The notes beneath the pieces are model-generated. The model made no database searches and was not told the origin of the DNA. It saw only the letters and a list, made by a program, of their open reading frames with translations. Shown piece after piece: positions 1 through 10,275 of a DNA stretch of 64,000 bases. Numbering within the stretch: position 1 is the stretch's first letter; every line of letters starts with the position of its first letter. A program made the translations under genes and the position numbers. Origin of the DNA: Annona cherimola (taxonomy: Eukaryota; Streptophyta; Magnoliopsida; Magnoliales; Annonaceae); assembly GCA_030490835.1 (NCBI GenBank), contig CM059974.1, forward strand, positions 8,377,501-8,441,500, given 5' to 3'.

Positions 1-889
1 TGATTTCTACTTGCTAACACCATGATGTGTTGCTCCTTGGCGTGCAAAACATCATCGCAAAGTTGGCATTGATGGTTCGAGCTGAATTTTCTCCTCATTA
101 TGCCCAACAGTACTATAGGATCTGTACCCATACCTCCGCTACTAACCAGCTTAAATTCTGTTGAAAAAATCTTCCCTTCGTTTCGATATAAAGATTTATC
201 AATCAAAGACACCAAATTTTGTATTTTTGCGATTATTTTGGTGAAAATGAAAAGAGATCGTGCTACAAAACTAACACGTAGTATGTTTCTCAAAGGATCT
301 TCGAGCCTGCTACTCCTACTAGTATTGCAAGAAACTTTTTTTTAAAGTAAAAATTCATGGTGTTGCGAAGTGGAAACATTTCTTAAATATTATTGTCCTG
401 CATTCCTATGCAATATATGTGAGGAGAAGTTTCTTAACCCAGTATAGCCGAATAGGATTAGATGGAACAAATCAAGCAGACGTAACTATTTTAACGAAAT
501 TCAATATCCAGCCCAACATGTAAAAATTCCAAATGGGTCAACTGGAAAAGAAAGCAGAGAAAGAGAGTGGAAATCTAAAATTTAAAAAGGATGATTGAAA
601 CTCACTGAGCCCATGTCTCCTTCCAAGCTTACGAGAAATAGAACAATTCCTGTTGATCTGAAAACGAGTCCTGTCGAAGCCAACGCGGAAACCCCGTACT
701 CTGGAAATCTGGAATTCGCAAGTCCCCCCAAAAGAATTATGATTCAAACAATCAGAAATAAGAAAACAACAGCATGTGGAGGGAGAGACCGACCTGGAAA
801 GAAGGAAGAAGGCGAGAGCCACCCGAGCAGGAGGTTTCTGGCGGCGGGTGAGCCCTACAGTAGCACGGATTCACAACCATCGATTGCAT
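1..889 (-). CDS. 5' exons of an unrecognised, probably organelle-targeted protein (partial)
   Basis: Proposed exons, read on the minus strand: 889-794, 708-606 and 157-1, running off the left edge. The ATG at 889 opens 32 codons that end at a CAG/GTCGG donor. The acceptor at 709-710 opens 34 codons plus one base, ending at a strong A/GTGAGT donor. The acceptor at 158-159 (a T-rich tract then CAACAG) restores the same frame, which stays open to the window edge. The first ~66 residues are rich in Ser, Arg and hydroxylated residues with almost no acidic residues, as in a plastid or mitochondrial transit peptide. The third exon holds a Gly-Met-Gly-Thr-Asp stretch and a CQLC pair. The GC-richer segment 890-1080 would be leader and promoter. 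I do not recognise the family and assign no function. All three phases agree, which is the main support. No homology could be tested. Confidence 0.5.
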
Positions 890-1737
890 CTCTGTCCCTC
901 TCTCGAAAATTTTCAGTACAAAGTTGCAAATACAGCGCAAAAATTCCCCCTTTTCTCCTATTCGGTATCAGAAGATCTCTATTTGTCTGCGGAGTCGCGG
1001 TTCCGGAGCTCCCTCTCGTCCTCTTTGCGGAATGCGGACGAGCGGACGTTATGCAATCGAGATGATACTCGGGCGGCACGTGACGCTCGATACATGGGCA
1101 GCTCCAAATTTGCTGGCCGCCATTCTAATCTTTAGCAAGTACACGCCGCTAATGTTTCTTGATATTTCGTGTTAGTAATCTGATCTCCTCAGCAGCTTCC
1201 AAGAGCTAGGGAATAATTTTTTCATGCAAGGCCCAGCCCATGAGCTCGATTGGAAAAATGTGGCGTTGAGTGGGATTTTATGGGGCAAACGATGCAGAAA
1301 GTTCTAGAAATTCTCGTCATGCATCACGCACACCCTTTCCAAATGCCAATTCCATTCGAAATTTTCTTTTCCATGTGCGGCCATATGCGCGGGCTGTCTA
1401 TCATACCAACTTTCATAGACGTAGACGTAATATCCAGGGAAAGGTTTGAAAATGTAATTCCTTAGGAATGAGGCTATTATTTTAACATGATACAAATTAT
1501 CTATTATCCTTTTTTCCTCCATATTTTTATAATATTAAAATTTCTTATGTGAATAAATAAGAAATTGTCTAAAAATCCAAGTGGGTATTGGTCGCTGCAA
1601 CAAAATTTATTATATATGGTTTTTTTTGTAGCAAAATCATAATTTGGTTGCATTTGGTACCGAATGCAGCTGTGTTTATCAATTGCAGTCAACATTCGCC
1701 AGTAATTTGACGTAAAATTTTAATAGCTAAATTAAAT
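890..1737. other. Intergenic, promoter side of the left-edge gene
   Basis: The first ~190 bases are GC-rich and probably carry the leader and core promoter of the minus-strand gene ending at 889. An ACGTG core at about 1077 is compatible with a G-box-like site. The rest becomes AT-rich with no gene that I can support. Short open frames here have no plant-protein character. Confidence 0.4.
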
Positions 1738-2340
1738 ATTATTTTTGATCGTATTTGATGTAAAAAAATAATTATATTTAAACAAATATCATCCTTCAAA
1801 AGCACCAGCGACTATTTGTAGCTAAAGAATCAATTACAGCCAAATTAAAGTTAAAAAAAGCTATAAAAATATTATTTTTGATCGTATTTGATGTAAAAAA
1901 ATAATTATATTTAAACAAATATCAGTCTTCAAAAGCACCGCCAACTACCAACCGAGGCTAGCTCGGTTGGTCCGACAGCGACGTCGCGCTATCGGTGCGG
2001 GTTCAAATCGAATCCCGGATGGGATTTTCGGCCCAAAAAAAAAAAAAAGTGTAGGAGCAGGTAGTCTCTTGGGTGGAGAGGGTGTGAGAGCATGTAGTCT
2101 CTCCGTGGCCTGTTGGAAGCTGTGTCTTCCAGATTCTTTCGTGTATCTGTGTCTCCAAATTTCTTTGGGATGTTATGTGTGTTCTCAGATTTGTAAGAAT
2201 GTCTCAAATCTTCAAAAAGTACCAAATGTGTTGAGATATATATAATTACATACTAATCAAAAAAAAAAAGCACCGCCAACTGTTTGTAGCTAAAGAATCA
2301 GACAAATTAAAGTTTTTTTAAAAAAAGCTATCAATATATC
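1738..2340. repeat. 133-bp tandem duplication, second copy split by a SINE
   Basis: An AT-rich unit beginning ATTATTTTTGATCG at 1738 starts again at 1871 with nearly the same sequence, a period of 133 bp. The first unit reads through GCACCAGCGACTATTTGTAG to about 1870. The second is interrupted after GCACCGCCAACT by a 319-bp insertion and resumes with TGTTTGTAGCTAAAGAATCA near 2281. The order of events is therefore duplication first, SINE insertion second. Confidence 0.8.
1947..2265 (+). mobile_element. tRNA-derived SINE with 16-bp target site duplication
   Basis: The 5' end has a tRNA-like head: an A-box-like GGCTAGCTCGGTTGG near 1956 and a B-box-like GGTTCAAATC near 2000, followed by an A-run, a body of about 220 bp and an A-rich 3' tail. 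The target duplication AAAAGCACCGCCAACT is exact, at 1931-1946 and 2266-2281. RNA polymerase III promoter boxes, an A tail and a long target duplication are standard marks of a SINE moved by LINE-encoded reverse transcriptase. The perfect duplication suggests a fairly recent insertion. Confidence 0.88.
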
Positions 2341-2812
2341 TTATATGCAACTAAAATTTTAGGTACATAAAATTTGTTTGGTAGATCCGATGGACACCCT
2401 CGCGTAAGGGTTTCTCGGCAATATGAAATTCCGGGAAAACCAAATGGTATATGCTAATTTTTCTTTTTAAAAAAAATTTAAGGGAATCTTTCTTAAAGTA
2501 GTTATATTTAAAATATATGCATGATTGGCTGAATGAAGCACGCGTATTATTAAAAATTCAAACTTAAGAATGGTAAAAGAAAATAATTAAATGACTAAGG
2601 TGCACAAATGGACGTATAGGGACTGAATTGCAGCTTCTCGTCTTGCTATTGGTACGGTGTACGGGCCGGGTAGTTACCTCCTCACTTTAGGACTGAATAA
2701 TAGATCAATGATGCGGATGATTGAACCACTTCAATCTCCCGTACCATGCATTGAATGTTGGAGTCCAAATGAGTGCATCCATATGCAATTAGCTTCGGTG
2801 TAGCCAGATGCA
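2341..2812. other. Intergenic, nothing recognised
   Basis: Moderately AT-rich sequence with no sustained reading frame and no clear repeat ends. It separates the SINE-bearing duplication from the next foldback element. Confidence 0.4.
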
Positions 2813-2998
2813 AATATTTATTTTTTTAAAAAAAAATTTATGCAACTATTAATTTAAGTATATTTAACATATATATCAATTTTTAAAAGTTTTATATATT
2901 TTTTATTTTTAAAAATTAGTAACATTTTTAATAATTTTTTATTAAATACACTTAAATTGACAATTTTATGAAAAATTTTAAAAAAATTTTAAAATAAG
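2813..2998. repeat. Short AT-rich foldback element
   Basis: The left arm (about 2817-2868, with TTAATTTAAGTATATTTAA) is matched in reverse complement by the right arm (about 2939-2997, with ATTAAATACACTTAAATT). The core is A/T homopolymer-rich. This fits a stem-loop MITE remnant. Very low complexity makes the exact ends uncertain. Confidence 0.5.
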
Positions 2999-3548
2999 TT
3001 AAATAGATCCGAGTGCACTGAGGTGTTAAGTGCACCGGTGTCCATTTAATAATATCCCTTAGTATATTCGTCGACCGTACAATGGCCGTTTAATGTAGAT
3101 CCACGTGGTTCGGGAAATACCGGCCAGAGTGGTCACTATTGCAAGTGGGCTGAGCTGTTGGATGAAGTTCAAATTGTGAGTCCATGACGAGCTTCCAACC
3201 CATGAAATTCCAGCCCAGCTCCACTTGGCAGGCGACATAAGCCCGATGGCCTAAGTGAAAATGATAATGATGATAATAATAACAATAATAATGAAGTCAA
3301 CAAAAAAAATCTATTTTAAGCATGAAATATGAAGCCAAAAGCACATATCAAGCATCAAATATGCTTTATTTTGCAGAGAAACTGCAATCCACTCCCCGTA
3401 CATCCATATAAATGGGATACATTTGATTAAATGTAGCAAAATCATATGCCAACTACAACCAAAGTTTTATTACTATTTTCAGCGCTTAAATATTTTTTGG
3501 CTGATCTGAAGTAAAAAATGACTGCATTAATTTAATTAAATAGAAGTT

Positions 3549-3929
3549 ATCTTGTTAGCCTAGGCTAAGCAAATCTCCACTTAGCCTACCTTAAAAGATC
3601 TGTTTAAAATACCTTTTTTTGTTTTTTTTTCTATACATTTGTTTATCTAAATGTATTTAATGTATAAACTAAGTTTTGCCATTTTTGAATATACGTATAT
3701 ATTTTTTTAAGATTTTTAAATATTTATGTGTATATACGTATTTAAAATAATTATACATTTAAAAATCTTTAAAAAATATATGCGCATATCCAAAAATAGT
3801 AAAATTTTGTTTATACAATAAAAACACTTAAATAAGCAAGTGTATGAAGAAAAAAGAAAAAATATATTTTTAAATAGGTCTTTTAAGGTGGGCTAAATGA
3901 AATACTTACTTAGCTTGAACTAACAAGAT
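3549..3929. mobile_element. Foldback MITE-like element, ~380 bp
   Basis: The termini are inverted copies: ATCTTGTTAG at 3549 and CTAACAAGAT ending at 3929. The inverted similarity continues inward for about 175 bp on each side (CTTAGCC-TACCTTAAAAGA-C against its complement near 3880; CTATACATTTG against its complement near 3845) and meets near 3740. There is no coding capacity, as expected for a non-autonomous hairpin transposon. No clear target duplication was found. Confidence 0.75.
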
Positions 3930-4265
3930 CATTTCTCTTAGTTAAATGCCTCTAGGTTAAAGCAACTAAGTGTGCAGCTGAATAATTGCAGCTAAAATAT
4001 ATCTAATGTAGTTGAAGCTATGTTAGATTGTAGTAAAAAAATTAACTTTATTAACTAAAATTTATTGTTATATATCATTATTCTTATTACCATTATTTGT
4101 TGAATATTCAACATGAAATCAATAGGCAAGCAAAAAAGGCATATTTCAAGATTCAGACATGCCAAAAGCCAAGTTCGATCACTATTCTCTCGCAAAGAAA
4201 AGAATGCCCAAAGGTCTGCCTGGCAAAGAAAAGAATGCCAACGTGACCCTCCAACTTAATCAAAG
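3930..4265. other. Intergenic, upstream of the first DMP gene
   Basis: AT-rich, with no gene. It probably carries the distal promoter of the DMP gene that starts near 4376. Confidence 0.4.
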
Positions 4266-4275
4266 TATATAATCC
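4264..4275 (+). promoter_or_regulatory. Candidate TATA box of the first DMP gene
   Basis: AGTATATAATCC gives a TATATAA core about 105 bp before the preferred ATG at 4376. If used, transcription would begin near 4295-4300. That would place the ATG at 4283 upstream of the transcript and favour a downstream start. A CA/TG microsatellite lies directly after it. Confidence 0.45.
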
Positions 4276-4375
4276 AAACCGCATGACGTACATACACACA
4301 CATATATGCGTGTGTGTGCGAGACATGCAGGCTAAGTACAACAGTTGGCCACATCTCCTGCATCATCCGATAGAT

Positions 4376-5029
4376 ATGGACAATAATCCAAGCCAACAAA
4401 TCCTAATCGACAATCATAGCCACGCCAGCAATGATGATGATGATGATCTTATGGACGACGATGGAGCCGACGAGTCCCACCTCCTCTACATGTTCAACAT
4501 GGTCCTCAACGGCACAGCCCGGCTCAACGTTCTCCTTCCGACTGCTATCATCCTCGCATTCTCCATCTTCGCGCCTATCCTCACCAGCGATGGCAAATGC
4601 AGCAATCAGAACCGCTGGTTGACGGCCGCCTTCCTGGCCCTCATGGCTGCCTCCTGCGTCTTCTTCACCTTCACAGATAGCTTCAGGAATCGAGCCAAGG
4701 GGAGGTTGTATTATGGGGTGGCGACATTCAGCGGCATGTGGACCTTTAACGGCGGGCGAAGGAGACCGAGAGATCCGTCGTCGTACAGGCTCAGGTGGGG
4801 TGATCTCTTCCACGCGTCGCTCTCTCTTGTTGCATTCCTCACGTTCGCTGCGTCGAACACCAACGTGGTGGAGTGTTACCACCCGTCGCTGCCAAGGAAG
4901 GTGACCAACGTTGCTCCGCTTGCGGTTGGCTTTGTGATTAGTGTTTTGTTCGTCGTGTTTCCTTCCAAGAGGAGGGGAATTGGGTATCCTTTCTTGCTTA
5001 GGAGGGATCCTGTCCATTATAGGACTTAG
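4376..5029 (+). CDS. DMP family (DUF679) membrane protein
   Basis: A single-exon protein of 217 residues. After an acidic, partly Asp-repeat N-terminus coded by a GAT run, it shows the DUF679 core: LLPTAIILAFSIFAPIL as helix 1, the FTDSFR motif before LYYGVAT, an RLRWGDLFHASLS segment, and a C-terminal hydrophobic helix ending VVFPSKRRGIGYPF. Four membrane helices are expected. Plant DMP proteins sit in ER, tonoplast or plasma membranes and take part in membrane remodelling during senescence; the DMP8/9 branch acts in gamete fusion. The GIGYP tail looks more like the DMP1-7 type than DMP8/9, though this is by eye. The ATG at 4376 has G at -3 and +4; ATGs at 4325 and 4283 are in frame, but the latter begins in the CA/TG microsatellite. 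A second DMP gene lies 5.8 kb downstream on the same strand. Confidence 0.92.
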   Translation: MDNNPSQQILIDNHSHASNDDDDDLMDDDGADESHLLYMFNMVLNGTARLNVLLPTAIILAFSIFAPILTSDGKCSNQNRWLTAAFLALMAASCVFFTFTDSFRNRAKGRLYYGVATFSGMWTFNGGRRRPRDPSSYRLRWGDLFHASLSLVAFLTFAASNTNVVECYHPSLPRKVTNVAPLAVGFVISVLFVVFPSKRRGIGYPFLLRRDPVHYRT

Positions 5030-6282
5030 CTTGCGTAGCTAGACTGGCTGTGTTTTCTCATGTGAGATATTGTAAGATGCATGATCTTTTTCTTTATTAG
5101 ACATTAATTTGTATATTATTTAAGTCTTTTTTGCATGAATTCTAATGCCTTTGTGTATATGATTGCCTCCAAAGTGTTGTTTTTAAAATTTGTGATCGAG
5201 CCCCTAACAAGTGATTTAATCGATTTCTTTTCAAACATTGTGCATTAGCTGGTGACTCATAATTCATAAATAATTCACAGTGATATTGTAGATATGCAAT
5301 TTATGCTCACGCAAGCATCAATATTGTACGTCTTGCATTGCGTTTCACTCCAAAGGTCTATCATCTTCAGCATGAATTGTGAATATGATAGTCCATACCA
5401 TTGGATTTATTTATATTCTGTCAACAAAAAGTAGTCTAATTTAAAAGTGATTTTATCAGGTTTATAGACTTAAATCATTTAATAAAGTATAGTCTTTTAT
5501 GAATAGAACCATATTACCCAATTTTTTATTTCTAAATTAGAAATTAAAAATTAGTTAGTAGAGTTTCTATGCATAAAAGATTTTTCTCTTAGATGATTTA
5601 AGCTCTAAATCTTATAAAATTATTTTTAAATGAGATAATTTGTTATGATAATATATATAATTATTATATATGTATACAAAACCCAAAACCCACCAGGTAC
5701 CAATAATCATTTATGACACTAGTATATTTATAGCTAATGGGGAATGATCAAAAGGTATTGAGATAGACTTTCACACTCATATGTGCACCATAATAGTCTT
5801 CTATTAAAAGATATGGCGTGATAACATTGACTTCTAAGCTAAGACAAGAAGAGGGGAGGACGATGGGCAGTAATTATATGTAGAGTCCAATAGTGGATAT
5901 GCTTGGCCCAGGAGCTCCAACTAGCTGGGGAAGACTTAAATTTTTTTCCACTAATAATATAGATAATTAATGCGGCCTGATGAAACTGACTTCTAGTTCG
6001 ACACACGAGTATTAATAATCATAGAAGCACTGAACTTTATAGCTGTTCTTCTTCCAATTAGGAATGTGGGGGCAGCATGACAAAGGATCAGGCAGATCAT
6101 TGCTCTCCGCACAATAACCCAGTTTTATCCACTTAATTTTTACTTCATTGCAAGCACGCATTGCATATGTATCCTCCACTAGAGAATCAACCAATTCCAC
6201 ACAAAATATATATTAGGATGCAATAACTGGATTGAGTATAAAACGTTCCAACTACACCAGCCCAATCGAGCACAATTTCTAC
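5030..6282. other. Intergenic between DMP and WEB genes
   Basis: The two genes converge here, so both 3' untranslated regions lie in this interval. The sequence is AT-rich with no frame that looks protein-coding. Short AT microsatellite tracts occur near 5650-5680. Confidence 0.4.
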
Positions 6283-6957
6283 TTAGCTTACAAAAGCTTT
6301 ACAGCTGTTGAAGAGAGGATTATGAACACTGGTTGTCGAGCTTTTCTTTTTGGAAAACAAGTCTCCAATGAGAGGAATGATGGGCTTCTTCTTCATCTTC
6401 TTCCTTTGCTCCTTTGTCAACCCAAAGTAGCCCTCCTCCTCTCCAAGCTTAAGTATTTGAGCTAAGGTTGGTGACCGGTCAAACTGGACCCCTTTCTCGG
6501 CCTTCGTCTTCTCCTCAACACTCTTCGCAACTGCTCTTGCTGCAGCTGCAGCCTCAGCCTCTGCCATCCTCGACATGTTCTTGTGAAGCTCGGCATTCAA
6601 CGATGCTAGAGCAATCTCATTCTCCGACTCCCTCTCCTCTAACAGCTTCAACTCTCTCTTGGTCTTCTCTAATTCAGTTTCCAGCTTCTGCAGCGTGCTG
6701 GTCAGCGTATTGTCTTCCTCATGTGCTTCTTTGAAATGCAGCAAAGAGGGAGATACATAAGTGTGAGAAGAAGGAGAAGAAGAAGGAGCAACAACAACAA
6801 GAGGAGAAGGAGAAGAAGAAGCAATTGAGTTGGGCTTCTGAGCCACAAGGATACGTTCGCCAAAGATAGCCACGGCTTCCTTCACGGACCGGAAAGGACG
6901 GGCGGTGTCGATCTCCGCCCGGTGAAGGTGTGGTGGTGAAGATGGTTGGTTTTCCAT
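6283..6957 (-). CDS. WEB family protein (DUF827), short form
   Basis: A single-exon protein of 224 residues. Residues 17-36 carry the WEB N-terminal signature (IDTARPFRSVKEAVAIFGER). A low-complexity Ser/Pro/Val linker follows, then a strong heptad-type coiled coil at about 76-156, and the family C-terminus with LAQILKLGEEEGYFG and a basic KKMKKKPIIPLIGDLF tail at about 164-201. WEB proteins are plant coiled-coil proteins; founders WEB1 and PMI2 support actin-dependent chloroplast movement in blue light, while roles of short members like this one are mostly unknown. I chose the ATG at 6957 because the family signature begins just after it. The frame stays open upstream to 7179, but those residues look like untranslated leader. 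Confidence 0.85.
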   Translation of the reverse strand: MENQPSSPPHLHRAEIDTARPFRSVKEAVAIFGERILVAQKPNSIASSSPSPLVVVAPSSSPSSHTYVSPSLLHFKEAHEEDNTLTSTLQKLETELEKTKRELKLLEERESENEIALASLNAELHKNMSRMAEAEAAAAARAVAKSVEEKTKAEKGVQFDRSPTLAQILKLGEEEGYFGLTKEQRKKMKKKPIIPLIGDLFSKKKSSTTSVHNPLFNSCKAFVS

Positions 6958-7346
6958 ACTGTAATATTTTCCTAGGTTGCGAAGGTTACATAGATGTCTG
7001 CTGTTATAAGGTGGAGGGAGTAGTGTCTGATAGCGGGGTTTTGGTTTTCTTTGCTTGTAATTCAAAGAGGGTGAGTGTATCTGACAAGTGTTGCTGTTGG
7101 GCACTTGAAAGATTGGTCTGCGAGCCCAAGAAGAAGTGGACAGATTACCTACAACAATGAAACGACTCGTAATGAGCATTGTAGTCTTGTAGAGGTGGGG
7201 TTTTGTTTTTATGCATTTCGGTGGCGATCATGAATATATTTGCAGGCCATGATGCGTTGATCATGACGGTCCGTTCATGGAACCAGATGTGGATTGGCTG
7301 TGTGGATGTGTGAATATTGTCACCAATATGCTTAGATTGATGACTG
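6958..7346. other. Upstream region of the WEB gene
   Basis: Leader and presumed promoter of the minus-strand WEB gene. Apart from the extension of its frame to 7179 there is no supported gene. The large foldback element begins at its far end, within 400 bp of the WEB start codon. Confidence 0.4.
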
Positions 7347-8091
7347 ATATATATATCGGGAAATAATCCAGTGCATGCGATTGTACCGTGCAGTTTATGC
7401 ACTGTAGGCCCCACTTGATCATAAATAGAAAATCTACTTCACCCATTGTATTTAGAATTGTTCACTTTATTAGCATACCAATTTTCATCTAAATCCAACA
7501 TGTGTGTAGTCCCCATCTTAAAATGGTGCAAAATCAACGTAATAAAATAGTTTAATGTAAATATCAAGTTTAAAGTGGTTTTTTCAACATCTAAACCATC
7601 TAAAATATGATTTATATACGGATAAATGATTGTATAAAGTTTCATTACAATCTAATATATGTGAGGTCCATTTTACAGTGGACTGACTGCACAGGATCGG
7701 ATCTCATATATATATATATATATATATGGGATATGATCGTGTGCAGTCCGCTGTAAAATGGACCCCACACATATTAGATTGTAATGAAACTTTATACATT
7801 CATTTATCCATATATAAATCATACTTTAGACGGTTTAGATGTTGAAAAAATCACTTTAAACTTGATATTTACATTAAACTATTTTATTACGTTGATTTTG
7901 CACCATTTTAAGATGGAGACTACACACATGTTGGATTTGGATGAAAATTGGTATGGTAATAAAGTGAACAATTCTAAATACAATGGGTGGGGTGGATTTA
8001 TGGGAAATGATCAGGTGGGGCCCACAGTGCATGGACTGCACGGTGCAGTCGCATGCACCGGATCATTTCCCTATATATATATATATATGTG
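7347..8091. mobile_element. Long foldback element with ~350-bp near-identical arms
   Basis: The left arm (about 7347-7708) and right arm (about 7737-8091) are reverse complements over some 350 bp, with few differences by eye, around a short AT-dinucleotide centre. Matching landmarks are GATCC-GTGCATGCGA-TG-ACCGTGCAGT at the outer ends, GGGCCCCAC, CCCATTGTATTTAGAATTG, TTTTATTACGTTGATTTTGC and ATGAAACTTTATACA near the middle. Each arm happens to contain the same open 68-codon frame, but related copies elsewhere are interrupted, so I do not call it coding. It fits a recent foldback or hairpin MITE. Single-arm relatives occur at about 12245, 13375, 19785, 26105 and 58945. Confidence 0.88.
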
Positions 8092-8113
8092 TGTGTGTGT
8101 GCGCGCGCGCGCG
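8072..8113. repeat. Compound TA-TG-CG alternating purine/pyrimidine tract
   Basis: About eight TA units run straight into seven TG units and then six CG units, with strict pyrimidine/purine alternation across 42 bp. It overlaps the outer edge of the foldback element. Alternating GT and CG tracts are classic sequences for left-handed Z-DNA. Confidence 0.9.
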
Positions 8114-10270
8114 AAATGATTTTGTTCCTTGTTATGTATATCCATTTCTGGACAGCTCGCAGACAATTAGGTGGCACCGTGGCAATGATAGGTTGATATA
8201 TAGAACAGCATGTGCTCTTTTGGTAGGAAAAAGAGATCCTGTGTCTTTGTCTTCCAATGATACGTTTTTGGGCCACTTTCGGTTGGATTTGGTGGCATTT
8301 TAATGATGGAAGATTTTAACATCGAAATATTTGATGCACATCGATGATGAGCGTGTGAAGAAATAATAATAATCAACATATATTAGTATCCGAGGATTGA
8401 GATGTTTTTAATTTACCCTCTAATAAAATAAATAATTTTATTACGTTGACATTTATACATTTATAAATGAAGGTTATGCATATATATCTTTAATTTGGTT
8501 AAAACTCCATTTCTTAATCAAATAAATTACTTTAAAATAATACATAGTAGGTTTTATTCACCAATTCACCATCAAAGCGGCCATGTTTGAACCGATTCAC
8601 AAAAATTGCTATGGTTTGCTGGAAGTGGAACCTTCTGTAATAAAGGTGACAAATAAACCTATATACATGTACGTACAGATTCTCATTATCATGGCTGGCA
8701 ATACAAGTCGGAAGGACGATCTGACATAATTGATTCAAAATGCATGCAACCTAATTTGCGTTTGGTACCATCCGAGCAATCGTAGGGGTTCGATTCGAAC
8801 CAACCGTTTTGCATCTTGTATGTGCTCCGGGCCTTCCGGCCCCTGTAGATGTGGAAGCCGTGTAAGGAATTTTTGGTCTTTTTAATAATGCAAGTCGATA
8901 AAAAATTTTATGGGCTTAATATATAATATAAGATCGAAAAATGTAATATGGTAAGTAAGATTTCAATTAGAGCAATGAAAAATTTTTGCGTTTGGTGTCT
9001 CAATCCTATGATGAATATTGGCCGAAATTTTTCCTTCAAAAAAAAAAAGACTGAAATTACGGATCATCTTCATTAAAAAGATCAAACATTCCTATGGAAG
9101 AGCTAATTTAAATATCGGAACATATATTCCATCTACAAGTAAGAAATTTAGATTAGTGTTCATTTATCTATATTGATTAATTAGAAAGATGCGACAATCA
9201 ATTTTTTATTGAATACTAGGCCTCCCACCTTATACATTCTTATCACACTCACATCAAACACTTGATCATTTAAGTAGTGATAGATGAGATAATCATATTA
9301 ATCAGACCATAACTTTGGCATCCGTACATCTTTTCACATGCCTTCATGATGATTTTTACCAAATTATATGTCATTCCACTAATAGTCGGGAAAAATGGAC
9401 AGTATAGGATATCGAGAGGAGAAATCCTAACCGTTGATCTGGTTTTAGGAAAATATTTCATGCATGCAGAATGGTCGTTCATTATAGTAATTAACCCGCG
9501 GGAACTTGCCTAATTTTTCTAGTCAACACTCCCGTAATAGGACAAATATAATCACTACAAAATTATAGTATATATAATATAACCCAATAGCTAACCTGAA
9601 ACATGTGCAGTTTCTGTCAAAAACAATTTTATAAATGTGTAATTATCTAGTCGAATTCGTTCGATTGATGAAGTTTCCGCATGTTCTCTTCAATCCATCA
9701 CGATTGATTTGACTCCACGTGACAAATGCTTATAACAAATTAACTACAAAGCTTGTCTAGCTGGGAACGTACAAATATATCACCCCAATTAAAAAATGGT
9801 GATCAATAAAATATTAATTATTCGATGTGATTAAAATGATTTTAATTATGTAATAAAATAAATGATGCCAAGAATGATAATCATAATATTTTATTTCGTC
9901 TAATCACCTTTATATGCATGAAAATAATGCATTCATGGAGCCAGCTCCTGAGATTCTCACATAGCTTAATCCCCACACCACAGACCGAGGATCAACGGCA
10001 TGGATCATCGCTTGTTTGGCACATTCGGCTGCCTTCCTTGCAAGTCGCCCAATAACCCATGGGAAGAGACTGACCAACACCAGGTCAGCAGCTCCTAAAT
10101 TAATCATCACCGGGTCTTGCGGGCAATGAATTACTCGTGCTTATCTGTAAGCACACATAGATCATAGATGTCCTCGTTCCCAAATTACAAAAAAGTGCAT
10201 ACGTGGCAAGATCCTACCCGTAGGTCATGGTCATTGCCTTGAATGTAAGATACCCATCCAACATGAGCAC
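8114..10270. other. Intergenic; one possible SINE remnant
   Basis: No supported gene. Around 8775-8880 there is a B-box-like GGGGTTCGATTCGAACC followed by a short GC-richer body, possibly a decayed tRNA-derived SINE. A minus-strand open stretch at 9910-10110 has somewhat protein-like composition but no family resemblance and no start context, so I leave it uncalled. Confidence 0.35.
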
Positions 10271-10275
10271 CCCAA

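Noticed and set aside
595..1135. Overlapping plus-strand open frames of 119-156 codons
   Set aside because: They run antisense to the proposed first two exons and the GC-rich leader of the minus-strand gene, and their residues show no domain pattern.
1947..2040. A tRNA gene
   Set aside because: A and B boxes are present, but the acceptor stem does not pair and the body continues into an A-tailed SINE with target duplications.
4403..5017. A 204-codon minus-strand open frame
   Set aside because: It is the antisense shadow of the first DMP gene, whose sense product has a full family signature.
7439..8119. The same ~68-residue open frame in both arms of the foldback element, looking like a duplicated small protein
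   Set aside because: The frames are mirror copies of a non-coding repeat, and a related copy in E2 intron 3 is interrupted by a stop in the same register.
9910..10110. A possible gene fragment on the minus strand
   Set aside because: Open for 66 codons with mixed composition, but there is no family resemblance, no splice context and no conserved motif that I can name.
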